Part shown: positions 47,940 to 56,500 of the stretch, piece after piece | Layout: the number at the start of each line of letters is the position of its first letter | Numbering within the stretch: position 1 is the stretch's first letter | From: Actinomycetota bacterium | GTDB lineage: Bacteria; Actinomycetota; Actinomycetes; Mycobacteriales; JACQDL01 | Direction of reading: 5' to 3' | Assembly (NCBI GenBank): GCA_016201065.1 | Contig: JACQDL010000055.1 | Location: forward strand, 1 to 64,000 | Length of the DNA: 64,000 bases | Notes under the pieces: model-generated | What the model was told of the DNA's origin: nothing | Seen by the model: the letters and a program-made list of their open reading frames with translations, nothing else | Databases searched by the model: none | Program-made: the position numbers and the translations under genes

Positions 47940-48181
47940 CAAGGGTCCTTCCGACTTGGCGGAGCGTGCTGGTTCGAGAATCACCGCCGGGCGCTGAGGT
48001 GATCGTGTGTGTTCGGTGTGGATGTTCACATCTGCCGGGGCCGGGCCGGGCCGGGCCGGCGTCTACGGAGTCGTGCGGCCGGAGGAGGAGTCGCGCGATA
48101 GGTCAGGGATTCGGCGCCGCGGTGCCGAAGTGGAGGGGGCGCCGTGGCGGTCCGAGCCGGCACGAGGCGCGGGGAGGCGAC
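47940..48181. other. 242-base divergent intergenic region
   Basis: Contains a run of ggccggg repeats (48040-48058) and no convincing open frame. It should carry the divergent promoters of the acidic protein and PilZ-like genes, but I could not pick elements with confidence. Confidence 0.35.
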
Positions 48182-48787
48182 ATGACAGTGGTTCCGCTCG
48201 GCACCATCCTGGTGTTCAAGGGAGACGACGGCAGCCGGATCGACCTGCTGAGCATGTCGACGGTGACCGTCGAGCCGGAGTTCGTGGTCGACGTCCTGGT
48301 GCCGCCGGATGCGGGGAAGCTCGAACGGGGCACCGTCGAGGTGCCCACGGCGGCGGGCCTGCTGCACCTTCCCGCCCGGCTACACCGCGAGGACGGCCGG
48401 CTGCACGTCCGGCTCCCGCACTCGATCCAGGCCATCCAGCGGCGCCTCACGCCGCGCTACGGGTTGAGCCTGCCGCTGCGCGGTTCGGCGACGTTCGGAT
48501 CGTCGCCGGGTGGCGTGCCGGACGCCGCCAACCGGATCACCTTCCAGGGCTACACCGTCGATGTCGGGGCCGGCGGCCTGCAGGCACGCCTGACCGGCGA
48601 CGTCGGGATCCGGCTGCCGCAACACCTGCACGGGGTCTTCGTGGAGCTCGACCCGGGCGACCCGCATTCGGTCGCCGTCGTGCTGACCGTGGTCACCCTC
48701 CGGTCGGACATGCTCCGGGCGCAGTTCTCCTTCATCTCCATGGCCGACTGGGTCCGGCTGCGGGATCGGGTCCGCAACCAGGCGTGA
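48182..48787 (+). CDS. PilZ-like protein (possible c-di-GMP receptor)
   Basis: 201 residues from ATG 48182, with GGGGAGG upstream. N-terminal beta-rich region resembling the YcgR N domain (residues 1-95). The second half has a PilZ-like layout: IQRRLTPRYGLSLPL supplies an RxxxR-type motif, and YTVDVGAGGLQARL stands where PilZ has D-x-S-x-x-G, but with Gly for Ser. Cytoplasmic, no membrane segment. If genuine it would link c-di-GMP to an unknown output; altered residues make binding uncertain. Confidence 0.6.
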   Translation: MTVVPLGTILVFKGDDGSRIDLLSMSTVTVEPEFVVDVLVPPDAGKLERGTVEVPTAAGLLHLPARLHREDGRLHVRLPHSIQAIQRRLTPRYGLSLPLRGSATFGSSPGGVPDAANRITFQGYTVDVGAGGLQARLTGDVGIRLPQHLHGVFVELDPGDPHSVAVVLTVVTLRSDMLRAQFSFISMADWVRLRDRVRNQA

Positions 48788-48810
48788 CCAGCCGCCTGCC
48801 GGACACCCGG

Positions 48811-48842
48811 TTGTGACCAGCCCATGTACCTACTAGTCTGTA
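48811..48842 (+). promoter_or_regulatory. Promoter with overlapping TetR-type operator
   Basis: TTGTGA (48811-48816), 17-base spacer and TAGTCT (48834-48839) form a good promoter for the TetR gene. The near-palindrome TACCTACTAGTCTGTA (48827-48842), centred on ACTAGT, covers the -10 element and resembles TetR-family operators, suggesting autorepression. Confidence 0.6.
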
Positions 48843-48916
48843 CGGTGCTCGTGTGGCGCTGGGCGTGCCCACCCTCGCGGGCACCGTCGGGCAGGGACAA
48901 GGGACAAGGGGACATC

Positions 48917-49528
48917 GTGGGCGCGCGGGAGGCACTGATCGAGGCCACGAAGCGGCTGCTGGCAACGAAGGGCTACGAGGCGACCAGCCCGCGCCAGATC
49001 CAGGCCGCGAGCGGGGCCGGGCAGGGCAGCTTCTACCACCATTTCGCCGGCAAGGCGGACCTCGCCTCAGTGGCCCTGGACGAGCTGAGCCGGGAGATGC
49101 GGGGTGATTTCGATCGTCTCGCCACCGGTGCCGCGCTGGACCCGGTCCGCCGCTACCTGGGTGCCGAGCGGAACCCGCTTGCCGGCTGCCGGATCGGGCG
49201 GATCGCGATGGAGCAGTCGATCGAGATGCCCGAGCTGCGCCGGCCGGTGTCGGCGTACTTCCGGCACGCGCACGACGAGCTGTCCACCGCCTTCAACCAG
49301 GCCGGCGTGGCCGGTGACCCCGAGGCGCTCGCCGACCTCGCCATCGCCGCGGTGCAGGGCGGCTACGTGCTGGCCCGTGCCACCGGTGACGCCGGCGCCA
49401 TGCACCGGGCGCTCGCCGCCCTCACGGCATTGATCGACGCCCTCGGTACCGGCGCCGCAGGACCAGCCACGACCGGCGCCGATGACACGACCAGCGGCGA
49501 CAACACCACCGATCGGGGAGACGGATGA
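48917..49528 (+). CDS. TetR-family transcriptional regulator
   Basis: 203 residues from GTG 48917, with AAGGGGA upstream; the longer in-frame start (48824) adds non-family residues. N-terminal HTH: EALIEATKRLLATKGYEATS, then IQAASGAGQGSFYHHFAGKA. The C-terminal ligand domain contains CRIGRIAMEQSIEMPELRRP, as in TetR_C proteins such as the YxaF/LmrA type. It overlaps the next gene by ATGA, so regulator and SnoaL-like protein are co-translated. Confidence 0.92.
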   Translation: MGAREALIEATKRLLATKGYEATSPRQIQAASGAGQGSFYHHFAGKADLASVALDELSREMRGDFDRLATGAALDPVRRYLGAERNPLAGCRIGRIAMEQSIEMPELRRPVSAYFRHAHDELSTAFNQAGVAGDPEALADLAIAAVQGGYVLARATGDAGAMHRALAALTALIDALGTGAAGPATTGADDTTSGDNTTDRGDG

Positions 49529-50019
49529 CGCTCGCCACACGCCCGGCTGCGACGTACGGTCGCCAGGCCCGCAACCGGCTCGCCGAGGCGACCGATCCCG
49601 GGCCAGCCGGCGCCCACGCTGCGTTGGAAACCTTCTACCACGCCTTCAACACCCGCTCCGCCGACGTGCTGACCAAGGTCTGGCTGCCCGACGACCTGAT
49701 CCGGTTGAGCAACCCCTTGGGTGGCATCGTTGAGGGGATCGCCGGGATCGTCCGCCTCTACGACGGCATCTTCACCGGGCCGGCGCGGGTCTGGGTCGAG
49801 TTCTACGACATCGTGGCGTACGGGCTCGGCCCGACCGGGGTGGTGTTCGCCGGTCGGGAGCGCGGTGAGTTCCGCAAGGCGGACGCGACCGTCGAGCTGG
49901 AGATCCGGACCTCACGGGTCTTCGCCTACCACGACGGGCGCTGGGGCCAGCTGCACCACCACGGCTCGATCACCGACCCGGCCCTGCTGGAGCGGTACCG
50001 GGCTGCCGTCGCCGGCTGA
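49525..50019 (+). CDS. SnoaL-like / NTF2-fold protein
   Basis: 164 residues from ATG 49525 (ATGA overlap with the TetR gene). An NTF2-like cone fold is suggested by LETFYHAFNTRSADVLTKVW, GGIVEGIAGIVRLYDGIFTG and FAYHDGRWGQLHHHGSITDP. Family members include ketosteroid isomerase-like enzymes and small-molecule binding proteins; no substrate can be inferred. Possibly the output controlled by the TetR protein. Confidence 0.82.
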   Translation: MTLATRPAATYGRQARNRLAEATDPGPAGAHAALETFYHAFNTRSADVLTKVWLPDDLIRLSNPLGGIVEGIAGIVRLYDGIFTGPARVWVEFYDIVAYGLGPTGVVFAGRERGEFRKADATVELEIRTSRVFAYHDGRWGQLHHHGSITDPALLERYRAAVAG

Positions 50020-50183
50020 TCTGCCGCGTACCACAGCGGGACCGGCGAGCTGCGGGTCGAGCGGGCGCTCGGGTGTTCCGGCAGGGGACTGCCCAGCGAT
50101 CACCACCAGATCAAATCACCCGTAGGGACATGGATCACGAGATCGGCGTATCGCTTGGGGCCGGCGGGATGGATGCTGGGGAC

Positions 50184-51290
50184 ATGTCGATCGCCGAACA
50201 CACAAACCTGCTCCCGCTCGCGGAGCTGCCGGACGACGCACGGCTGGCCGCTGCGCGGGCCGAGTTCGAGCCGCAGGTCGTCTACCTCAACACCGCCGCA
50301 CTCGGTCTGCCGCCCCGCCGTGCGCTGACCGCTTTGGAGGTCGCGCTGCGGGACTGGAGGACCGGCCGGGTGGACCCGCTGGAGTACGACGAGCCACTGA
50401 ACGCGGCGCGCGCCTCCTACGCCCGGCTGGTCGGGGTCGACCCGGCCACGGTGGCGGTCGGCAACCAGGTCAGCGTGTTCGTGGGCCTGGTCGCAGCGGC
50501 GCTGCCGGACGGGGCCGAAGTGCTCACCGCGCACGGGGAGTTCACCAGCGTCCTCTTCCCCTTCCTGGCCCAGGCCGGGCGCGGCGTGCGGGTCCGGGAG
50601 GTCCCGCTGGAGGGGATCGCCGCCGCGGTCACGCCCGAGACGACCCTGGTCGCCGTCGCGGCTGTGCAGTCCGCCGACGGGCGGCTGGCCGACCTCGACG
50701 CGATCGCCGAGGCGTGTGCCCTGACCGGCACCCGGGTGCTGGTGGACACCACCCAGGCGGTTGGCTGGCTGCCCGTTGACGCCAGCCGATACGCCTACAC
50801 GGTCACCGGCGGCTACAAGTGGCTGCTCGCGCCACGGGGCACCGCGTTCTTCACCGTGCGACCCGAGCTGACCGACGGGCTGGTGCCGCACGCGGCCGGC
50901 TGGTACGCCGGGTCCGAACCGTGGCAGAGCATCTACGGTGGGCCGCTGCGGCTGGCGGCGGACGCCCGCCGGTTCGACATCTCGCCCGCCTGGCATTCCT
51001 GGATCGCCCAGGCGCCCGCACTGGAGGTGCTCGCGGAGGTCGGCGTCGCGGCGCTGCACGCGCACGCGCTCGGCCTGGCCAACCGCTTCCGGGCCGGCGT
51101 CGACCTGTCACCCGGTGACTCGGCCATCGTCAGCCTCGACCCGGCCCCGGAGGCCGCCGGCCGCCTCGATCGGGCCGGCGTCGTGGGCAGCGTGCGGGCC
51201 GGGCGGCTCCGGCTCAGCTTCCACCTCAACAACGGGCCGACCGACGCGGACGCGGCAGCCGACGCACTCCGCGGCCACCTGCTCGGTTGA
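50184..51290 (+). CDS. Class V aminotransferase-fold PLP enzyme
   Basis: 368 residues from ATG 50184. Fold-type I, class V: YLNTAALGLPPRRALTALEV near the N-terminus, GNQVSVFVGLVAAAL, cofactor-binding VLVDTTQAVGWLPVD, and Schiff-base Lys in VTGGYKWLLAPRGTAFF near residue 210. Resembles cysteine desulfurase/isopenicillin-N epimerase-like enzymes. No Cys lies at the desulfurase catalytic loop, so another substrate is more likely. It stands alone between the TetR pair and the convergent CorA gene. Confidence 0.85.
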   Translation: MSIAEHTNLLPLAELPDDARLAAARAEFEPQVVYLNTAALGLPPRRALTALEVALRDWRTGRVDPLEYDEPLNAARASYARLVGVDPATVAVGNQVSVFVGLVAAALPDGAEVLTAHGEFTSVLFPFLAQAGRGVRVREVPLEGIAAAVTPETTLVAVAAVQSADGRLADLDAIAEACALTGTRVLVDTTQAVGWLPVDASRYAYTVTGGYKWLLAPRGTAFFTVRPELTDGLVPHAAGWYAGSEPWQSIYGGPLRLAADARRFDISPAWHSWIAQAPALEVLAEVGVAALHAHALGLANRFRAGVDLSPGDSAIVSLDPAPEAAGRLDRAGVVGSVRAGRLRLSFHLNNGPTDADAAADALRGHLLG

Positions 51291-51338
51291 ACGCCTCGGG
51301 CCACCAGCCACCCGCCACCGTTCGGTGCGGCGCCGCCG

Positions 51339-52310
51339 CTAGAGCCAGTTCCGGCGCCGGAACAGGAAGTACAGGATGACCGACAGGGCGAGGGTGATCT
51401 CGATGGAGGCCCAGAACCCGGCGCGCTCGCCGAAACCGGGGTAGGGCACGTTCTGGCCGTAGAAGCCGGTGACGGCGGTCGGTACGGCGATGATCGCCGC
51501 CCAGCTCGTGACCTGTTTCATGATCGTGTTGAGCCGGTTGCCCTGGATGGTGAGGTTGGTCTCCATGACCGTCGCGACGAGGTCGCGGAGGGACTCGGTC
51601 CACTCGCTGACCCGCAGGACGTGGTCGTAGACGTCCTGGAAGTAGGGGAGCATCGCCTCGTCGAGGACGTGCAGGTCGCGGCGCATCAACGCGTTGACGA
51701 CCTCGCGGGTGGGCAGCACCACGCGCCGCAGCAGGACCAGGCCACGGCGGAGCGTGAACGACCGTTCCTGGATCAGGCGGTCCGTGCGGCCGTCCGCGAA
51801 GAGCACCTCCTGAAGGTCCTCGATCTCCTCGTCCAGCGCGCTGACGGCAGTGAAGTGGCTGTCCACGACGTGGTCGAGCAGGCCGTGCAGGAGGAACGCC
51901 ACGCCGTGTTCGGCAAGGTCCGTCGAGGCGTCCCAGCGCGCGACGACCTCGTCGATCGCGAAGTCGGCCGACGCCCGCACCGTCACCAGAGCGTTGTGGG
52001 TGACGAACACGGCCACCTCCGCCGCGAGCGGTCGGTGCGTGCTCCGGTCCAGGGTCACCTCGTAGGCGGACAGGAACAGGTGGGTGTCGTAGCGATCGAG
52101 CTTGGGGCGCTGGTGCTTGTGGACGGCGTCCTCGACGGCCAGCTGGTGCAGGTCGAGCTCCTCGCTGATCGCGGCGAGGTCGTGCTCGTCGGGAGCGCAC
52201 ATGTCGAGCCAGACGGTCGCCGCCGGGTCGGTCAGGTACTCGGAGATGTCCTCGACCGGGAAGTTCTCCAGCTCCAGTACACCGTTCCGGTACAGCCGTG
52301 TGCGCGCCAT
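51339..52310 (-). CDS. CorA-like divalent-cation transporter with GQN motif
   Basis: 323 residues from ATG 52310. A long acidic cytoplasmic domain and stalk helix (MKQVTSWAAIIAVPTAVTGF), then two C-terminal transmembrane helices and a basic end RRRNWL. The loop between the helices reads FYGQNVPYPGFGE near residue 287, where Mg/Co CorA proteins have Y-G-M-N; ZntB has G-I-N. Selectivity therefore cannot be assumed. It lies 54 bases downstream of jetD on the same strand. Confidence 0.88.
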   Translation of the reverse strand: MARTRLYRNGVLELENFPVEDISEYLTDPAATVWLDMCAPDEHDLAAISEELDLHQLAVEDAVHKHQRPKLDRYDTHLFLSAYEVTLDRSTHRPLAAEVAVFVTHNALVTVRASADFAIDEVVARWDASTDLAEHGVAFLLHGLLDHVVDSHFTAVSALDEEIEDLQEVLFADGRTDRLIQERSFTLRRGLVLLRRVVLPTREVVNALMRRDLHVLDEAMLPYFQDVYDHVLRVSEWTESLRDLVATVMETNLTIQGNRLNTIMKQVTSWAAIIAVPTAVTGFYGQNVPYPGFGERAGFWASIEITLALSVILYFLFRRRNWL

Positions 52311-52364
52311 GCCCGACAGAGTAGGCAAAGGCACAGGTCCCGGCGGTCCGGGCCGCGCGGCAAC

Positions 52365-53549
52365 CTACCGCAGGTCGTCGATGAGCACGTCGAGCAGGCG
52401 TTCCTCCATCACCGCCCGGCCGGCCTCGCGCATCGCATCCGCCAGCGGCGGGTCCCACGGCGTGTCCGTCGGAGCACCGACCAGGGCGGGCCCGGACGCG
52501 GCCGCCGGCCGGTAGTGCGCGCCGGTCATCCGCCACGGCACGGCGTTCGGGTAGCGCCTCAGCGCCGCGGTGGTCAGCCGCACGCCGGTCCAGTCGAAGT
52601 CGTTGCGCCACCGGATCTCGGCCCCGGGCGCGCACCGGAGCAGCGCGTGGACGGCGGCGGAGGACACCCCTTCGGTGCAGACCAGCGGGCGTGAGCTCGC
52701 GCCCAGGATGGCGGCGGCGGCGCGGAGCACCGCGGGGTTCTCGCAGACGAAGACTGCCGGGCAGGACACCACCAGCGGCGCCAGCCGGAGCTGGTGCAGC
52801 GTGACCCGCATCGGTACGCCGGCCAGCCGGGCCTGATCGAGCCAGGAGCCGACCAGGCCGCCGGAGGCGGGTACGTTCAGCACGAGCACCTGGCTGGCGA
52901 GGTCGTCGGGCACGACGCCGACCGCCTCCCACAGGGCCCGCTCCTGCTCGGTGTTCGTTGGGGCCGGCGTGCCCTGCCAGACCGCGAGCGCCCGGAGCAC
53001 CAGCCCGCGCAGGGCTCCGTCGGTGAGCGCCTTCGTGTCGTGCAGCACCCGGTCGGCGAAGACCGGCATGGGCTCGTCGCCGGCGGGCAGTGCGTCCAGC
53101 ACCCGGACCACCGCGGCGAAGTCCAGCCCGGTGCGGACAACGCGGGTGAGCCCGCCGTCGCGGCGTAGCCCGTCGAGCCAGTCGGCGTACCAGGCGGCGC
53201 TGGCATGCCGGCACTCGCGGGCCACCGACACGACCGCGTCGCGGGCCACCGCCTCGCGCTTGGCCTCGCCGGGCCGGTCGCGCAGTGGCCCGCCGGTCGC
53301 GACGACCTCGGCCAGCCCGGCACCGAAGGCACCCCGGAGGTATGCGTCGAGGTCGCCCAACCGGACGGTGAGCCGGTCCGACGTGGCGGAACGGTGCGCT
53401 CCGGTGACCCCGATGACGACCAGCCGCTCGGCGTCCGTCGGTCCGGCGAGCGACACCGCGCCGTCGAGCGAACCACCGGTGCGTTCCAGGCTCCGGCGGG
53501 CCGCGGCCAGCAGCCGCGACCAGCCGGGGTCGTCCGCGCGCGGTGTCAC
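52365..53549 (-). CDS. jetD: Wadjet type II nuclease subunit JetD (TIGR02679: DUF3323 + DUF2399)
   Basis: 394 residues from GTG 53549, overlapping jetC by GTGA. The N-terminal two-thirds match TIGR02679/DUF3323; the C-terminal DUF2399 has a Toprim-like core: Glu in RPLVCTEGVSSAAVHALL near 290 and D-x-D in IRWRNDFDWTGVRL near 316. In studied Wadjet systems JetD nicks or cleaves DNA that the SMC complex has extruded, disabling circular plasmids. Both acidic motifs are intact, so it should be active. Confidence 0.92.
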   Translation of the reverse strand: MTPRADDPGWSRLLAAARRSLERTGGSLDGAVSLAGPTDAERLVVIGVTGAHRSATSDRLTVRLGDLDAYLRGAFGAGLAEVVATGGPLRDRPGEAKREAVARDAVVSVARECRHASAAWYADWLDGLRRDGGLTRVVRTGLDFAAVVRVLDALPAGDEPMPVFADRVLHDTKALTDGALRGLVLRALAVWQGTPAPTNTEQERALWEAVGVVPDDLASQVLVLNVPASGGLVGSWLDQARLAGVPMRVTLHQLRLAPLVVSCPAVFVCENPAVLRAAAAILGASSRPLVCTEGVSSAAVHALLRCAPGAEIRWRNDFDWTGVRLTTAALRRYPNAVPWRMTGAHYRPAAASGPALVGAPTDTPWDPPLADAMREAGRAVMEERLLDVLIDDLR

Positions 53550-56500
53550 TCGTCGGCCAGGTAGGGCGTGAGCTCGTCCTCCGCGAGCGTCACCGACCCG
53601 TTGCGCCCGGCCGTGGCGGCGGCGGTCGAGGTGCGGGGCACCCGCCGGGTCTCCGGGGAGCCGAGCGCTCGGGCGAGGGTGCCGTCGAAGTCGGCGACCG
53701 TGGCGGCGCCGTCCCAGACCAGCAGCACCGTGGAGACCGCGTGCTCCACCGCCGAGTGGCACAGGTCGTAGTGCGCGACCCCGCTGACCGACGGGTGGGT
53801 GGCCCACAGGTCGTAGCCGGTCATGAAGAGGTCGAGATCGAACTGCGTGGCCAGCGACATCAGCTCACCCCGACCGTTGTCGTCGACGCCGGCGAACGCC
53901 TCGTCCAGCCCGAGCAGTCGCGGCGCGTGCTGGCGGGCCGAGCTGAACAGGGCGTTCGCGGCCGCGAACAGCGGCAGGTGCAGGGAGACCGACTGTTCGC
54001 CGCCGGAGAGCTGGCTGTGCCGGGCGCGGGTCAGCGCCTCGGTCCCGCCACCGGGGCGGTGCAGCGTGAAGGCGAACACCCGCCACTGCCGGTAGTCCAG
54101 CACCTGGGCCAGCAGGTCCCGGTAGGGCAGTTCGGGGGCGCTGGCCCGAGCCGCCTTGATCCGTCCCGCGAAGTGCCGCCGCAGCGTGGTGAGCTGGCCC
54201 GGGCCGAGCCGCGCAGGGTCCCGCTCCAGCAGCTTGCACGCCTCGCGCTGGTCGGCGTCCAGGTCGTCGGACAACCGCCAGCCGACGCCCACGGTCAGCC
54301 CCGACGACATCCGTCGGGCCCGCATCTGGGTGTCCATGCTCTCGACCAGGTCCCGAGCCTCGATGGTGCGGTGGTGGATCTGCCGGGCGAGCTGTCCCAG
54401 CAGGGCGTCCTCCAGGACCCGCTGCTCGGCCTCGGTGAGTAGCTGTTCCTGGTCGCGGCGCTCCCGCCCGATCCGCTCGGCGAAGTGCGCCACCGGGGTG
54501 AGGCCCCCCTCGTCGGCCACCCGCACGACGATCACACCGTCGTCGGTGTCCCACTCGGGTCGATGATCGAGCCCGGCCGCGGGCAGTTGCGCCTGCAGGT
54601 CGGTCAGCGCGGTGGTCAGCCGGGTCGCGCTCTGCTTGAGCGAGACCTCGGTCGGGTTGAGCTCCCTGGTCGCCGCGAGGATCGCCTCGTGTACGGCGAC
54701 GACCTGCCGATCCAGGGTGCCGTCCGCGGCGACCCCGTCCTCTCCGGCTACCCCGGCGACCCCGGCGACCATGGGGTGCGCCGGCCAGCGCAGGTCGGTC
54801 GGGCAGCGCAGCAGGCTGAGCAGGTCCGGATGTGCGTACGGGCGCAGCCGCAGCGAGTCGTGGTGCGCCTCGGCGACCGCGCCGGCCAGCGCCCGTTCAC
54901 CCAGCTCGACGCGGGTCCTCGCCGAGGCGTGCGCCCGCTGCGCGGTGGACAGTGCGCCCCGCAAGCGGGTCAACGTCGACTCGGCGGCGGTGATCTGCTC
55001 CTGCACCCGGGCGGCCTCGGCCAGGACCTGGTCGGCCTCCGCGCCGATGGTGGACTTCAGGGTCTGGTATGCCTCGTCCTTCTCCTGGTGTCGCAGGGTG
55101 GCGTCGTGTGCGGCCGCCTCCGCGGCGGCGAGCCGGTCGACCGCCTCGTCGTGGCGGGCCTGAGCCGCCTCCCCTGCTTCGGCGGCCCGCGCCGCGGCCG
55201 TTCGGGCGCCATCGAGCCGTTCCCCCAGCCTCTCGAACCGCACCACCGCCTCGGCGACCTCATCAACGCGATCGGCCAGCAGCGCCCGCTCCGCCGCGAC
55301 CCGGCGCAGGGCCGCGCCAGCGGCCGCCTGCTCGGCCACCGCCTGGTCGAGTCGCTGGGCGGCGACCTCGGCGGACTCCCGGCGGGCGTGCAGCAGCGCG
55401 GCGGCGCGGTCCGCCTCCCGCAGCGTGGTGTGGATGGCGGCCAGCGTGGGTAGCGCCTCGGCACCGGCTGTCACATCAGCCAGCGCCTGGGTGAGTGCGG
55501 CCCGTCCGCGGTCGACCGCGTCGATCTCCGTGTCGAGCTGGTCCAGCAGCCGCTCGCACTCGGCGATCCGGGCCGCCCGGCGCGCGGACCGTGCGGTCGT
55601 GCCGATGTACTCCGGGGCAGGCTTGGCGTAGGCGCCCACACCCACGCCGTGGGCGTACTGGCCGCCCAGCCCGATCGTGGTCCGCGCCGCCACCTCCGGG
55701 GTCGCCGCCACCTCCGGGGTCACGACGTCCGCCAGCGCGATCGAGGCCAGCACGGCGGTGATCTGGTCCGCCGGCACGCACTCCTGCTGCTCGGGTTGGA
55801 GCACGTCGGCGAGGGTGCGCCCACCGGGTCGCCGTCCGACCGGCAGCGGCACGAGGTAGCCGTCCGCCGTACCGTCGGCCATGGCGGTCGTGGTGGCGGA
55901 GGCGTCCGGGTGCACCCAGGCGTCGAGCAGGCCGGCGGCGTGCAGCCCCGCCTCGATGCCGGCGGCGTCGGTCTCGGCGACGTCCTCGACGAAGCGGACC
56001 AGCTGCCACAGGGCGGCACCGGAGCGTCCCGCACGCGGTGCGGGGCGGGTGGCGGGCACCGGCGGGGCGTCGTCCTGCTCCGCCGCGATGCGGTCGCGTT
56101 CCTCCGCCACCTCCGCACGGCGGGCAACCAGCCCGGTGCGTCGCGCGCCCAGCGCGGCCAGCTCGTCCCGGCGGCTGGCGACGGCGGTCGCCGTCACCTC
56201 GGCGTACACCTCCCGCAGCGTGACCGCGCCGGCCTCGCCGGCCCGGTCCACGGCCTCGCCGAGCCGGGAGACGAGAGCCGGGACGCCGAGGTCGGTGATC
56301 AGCTCACTGCGGTGCTGTGACCACCGCCCGACCGCCTCGTGCGCCGCGTGGCGGGCGTCGCCGACCGCGGCCTCGGCCTGTTGGGTGGCCTGCTCGGCGT
56401 CGGTGACCGCGGTGACCGCGGCGGCCAGCTCATCGGTGGCCCGGGTGTGGTTCTGTTCGGCCTGGACGAGCCGGTTCGCGTGTTCGCGCACCACCCGGAC

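Noticed and set aside
50020-50183. A riboswitch upstream of the class V aminotransferase.
   Set aside because: The leader is fairly AT-rich in part (agatcaaatcacccgtaggg) but I found no conserved aptamer core.
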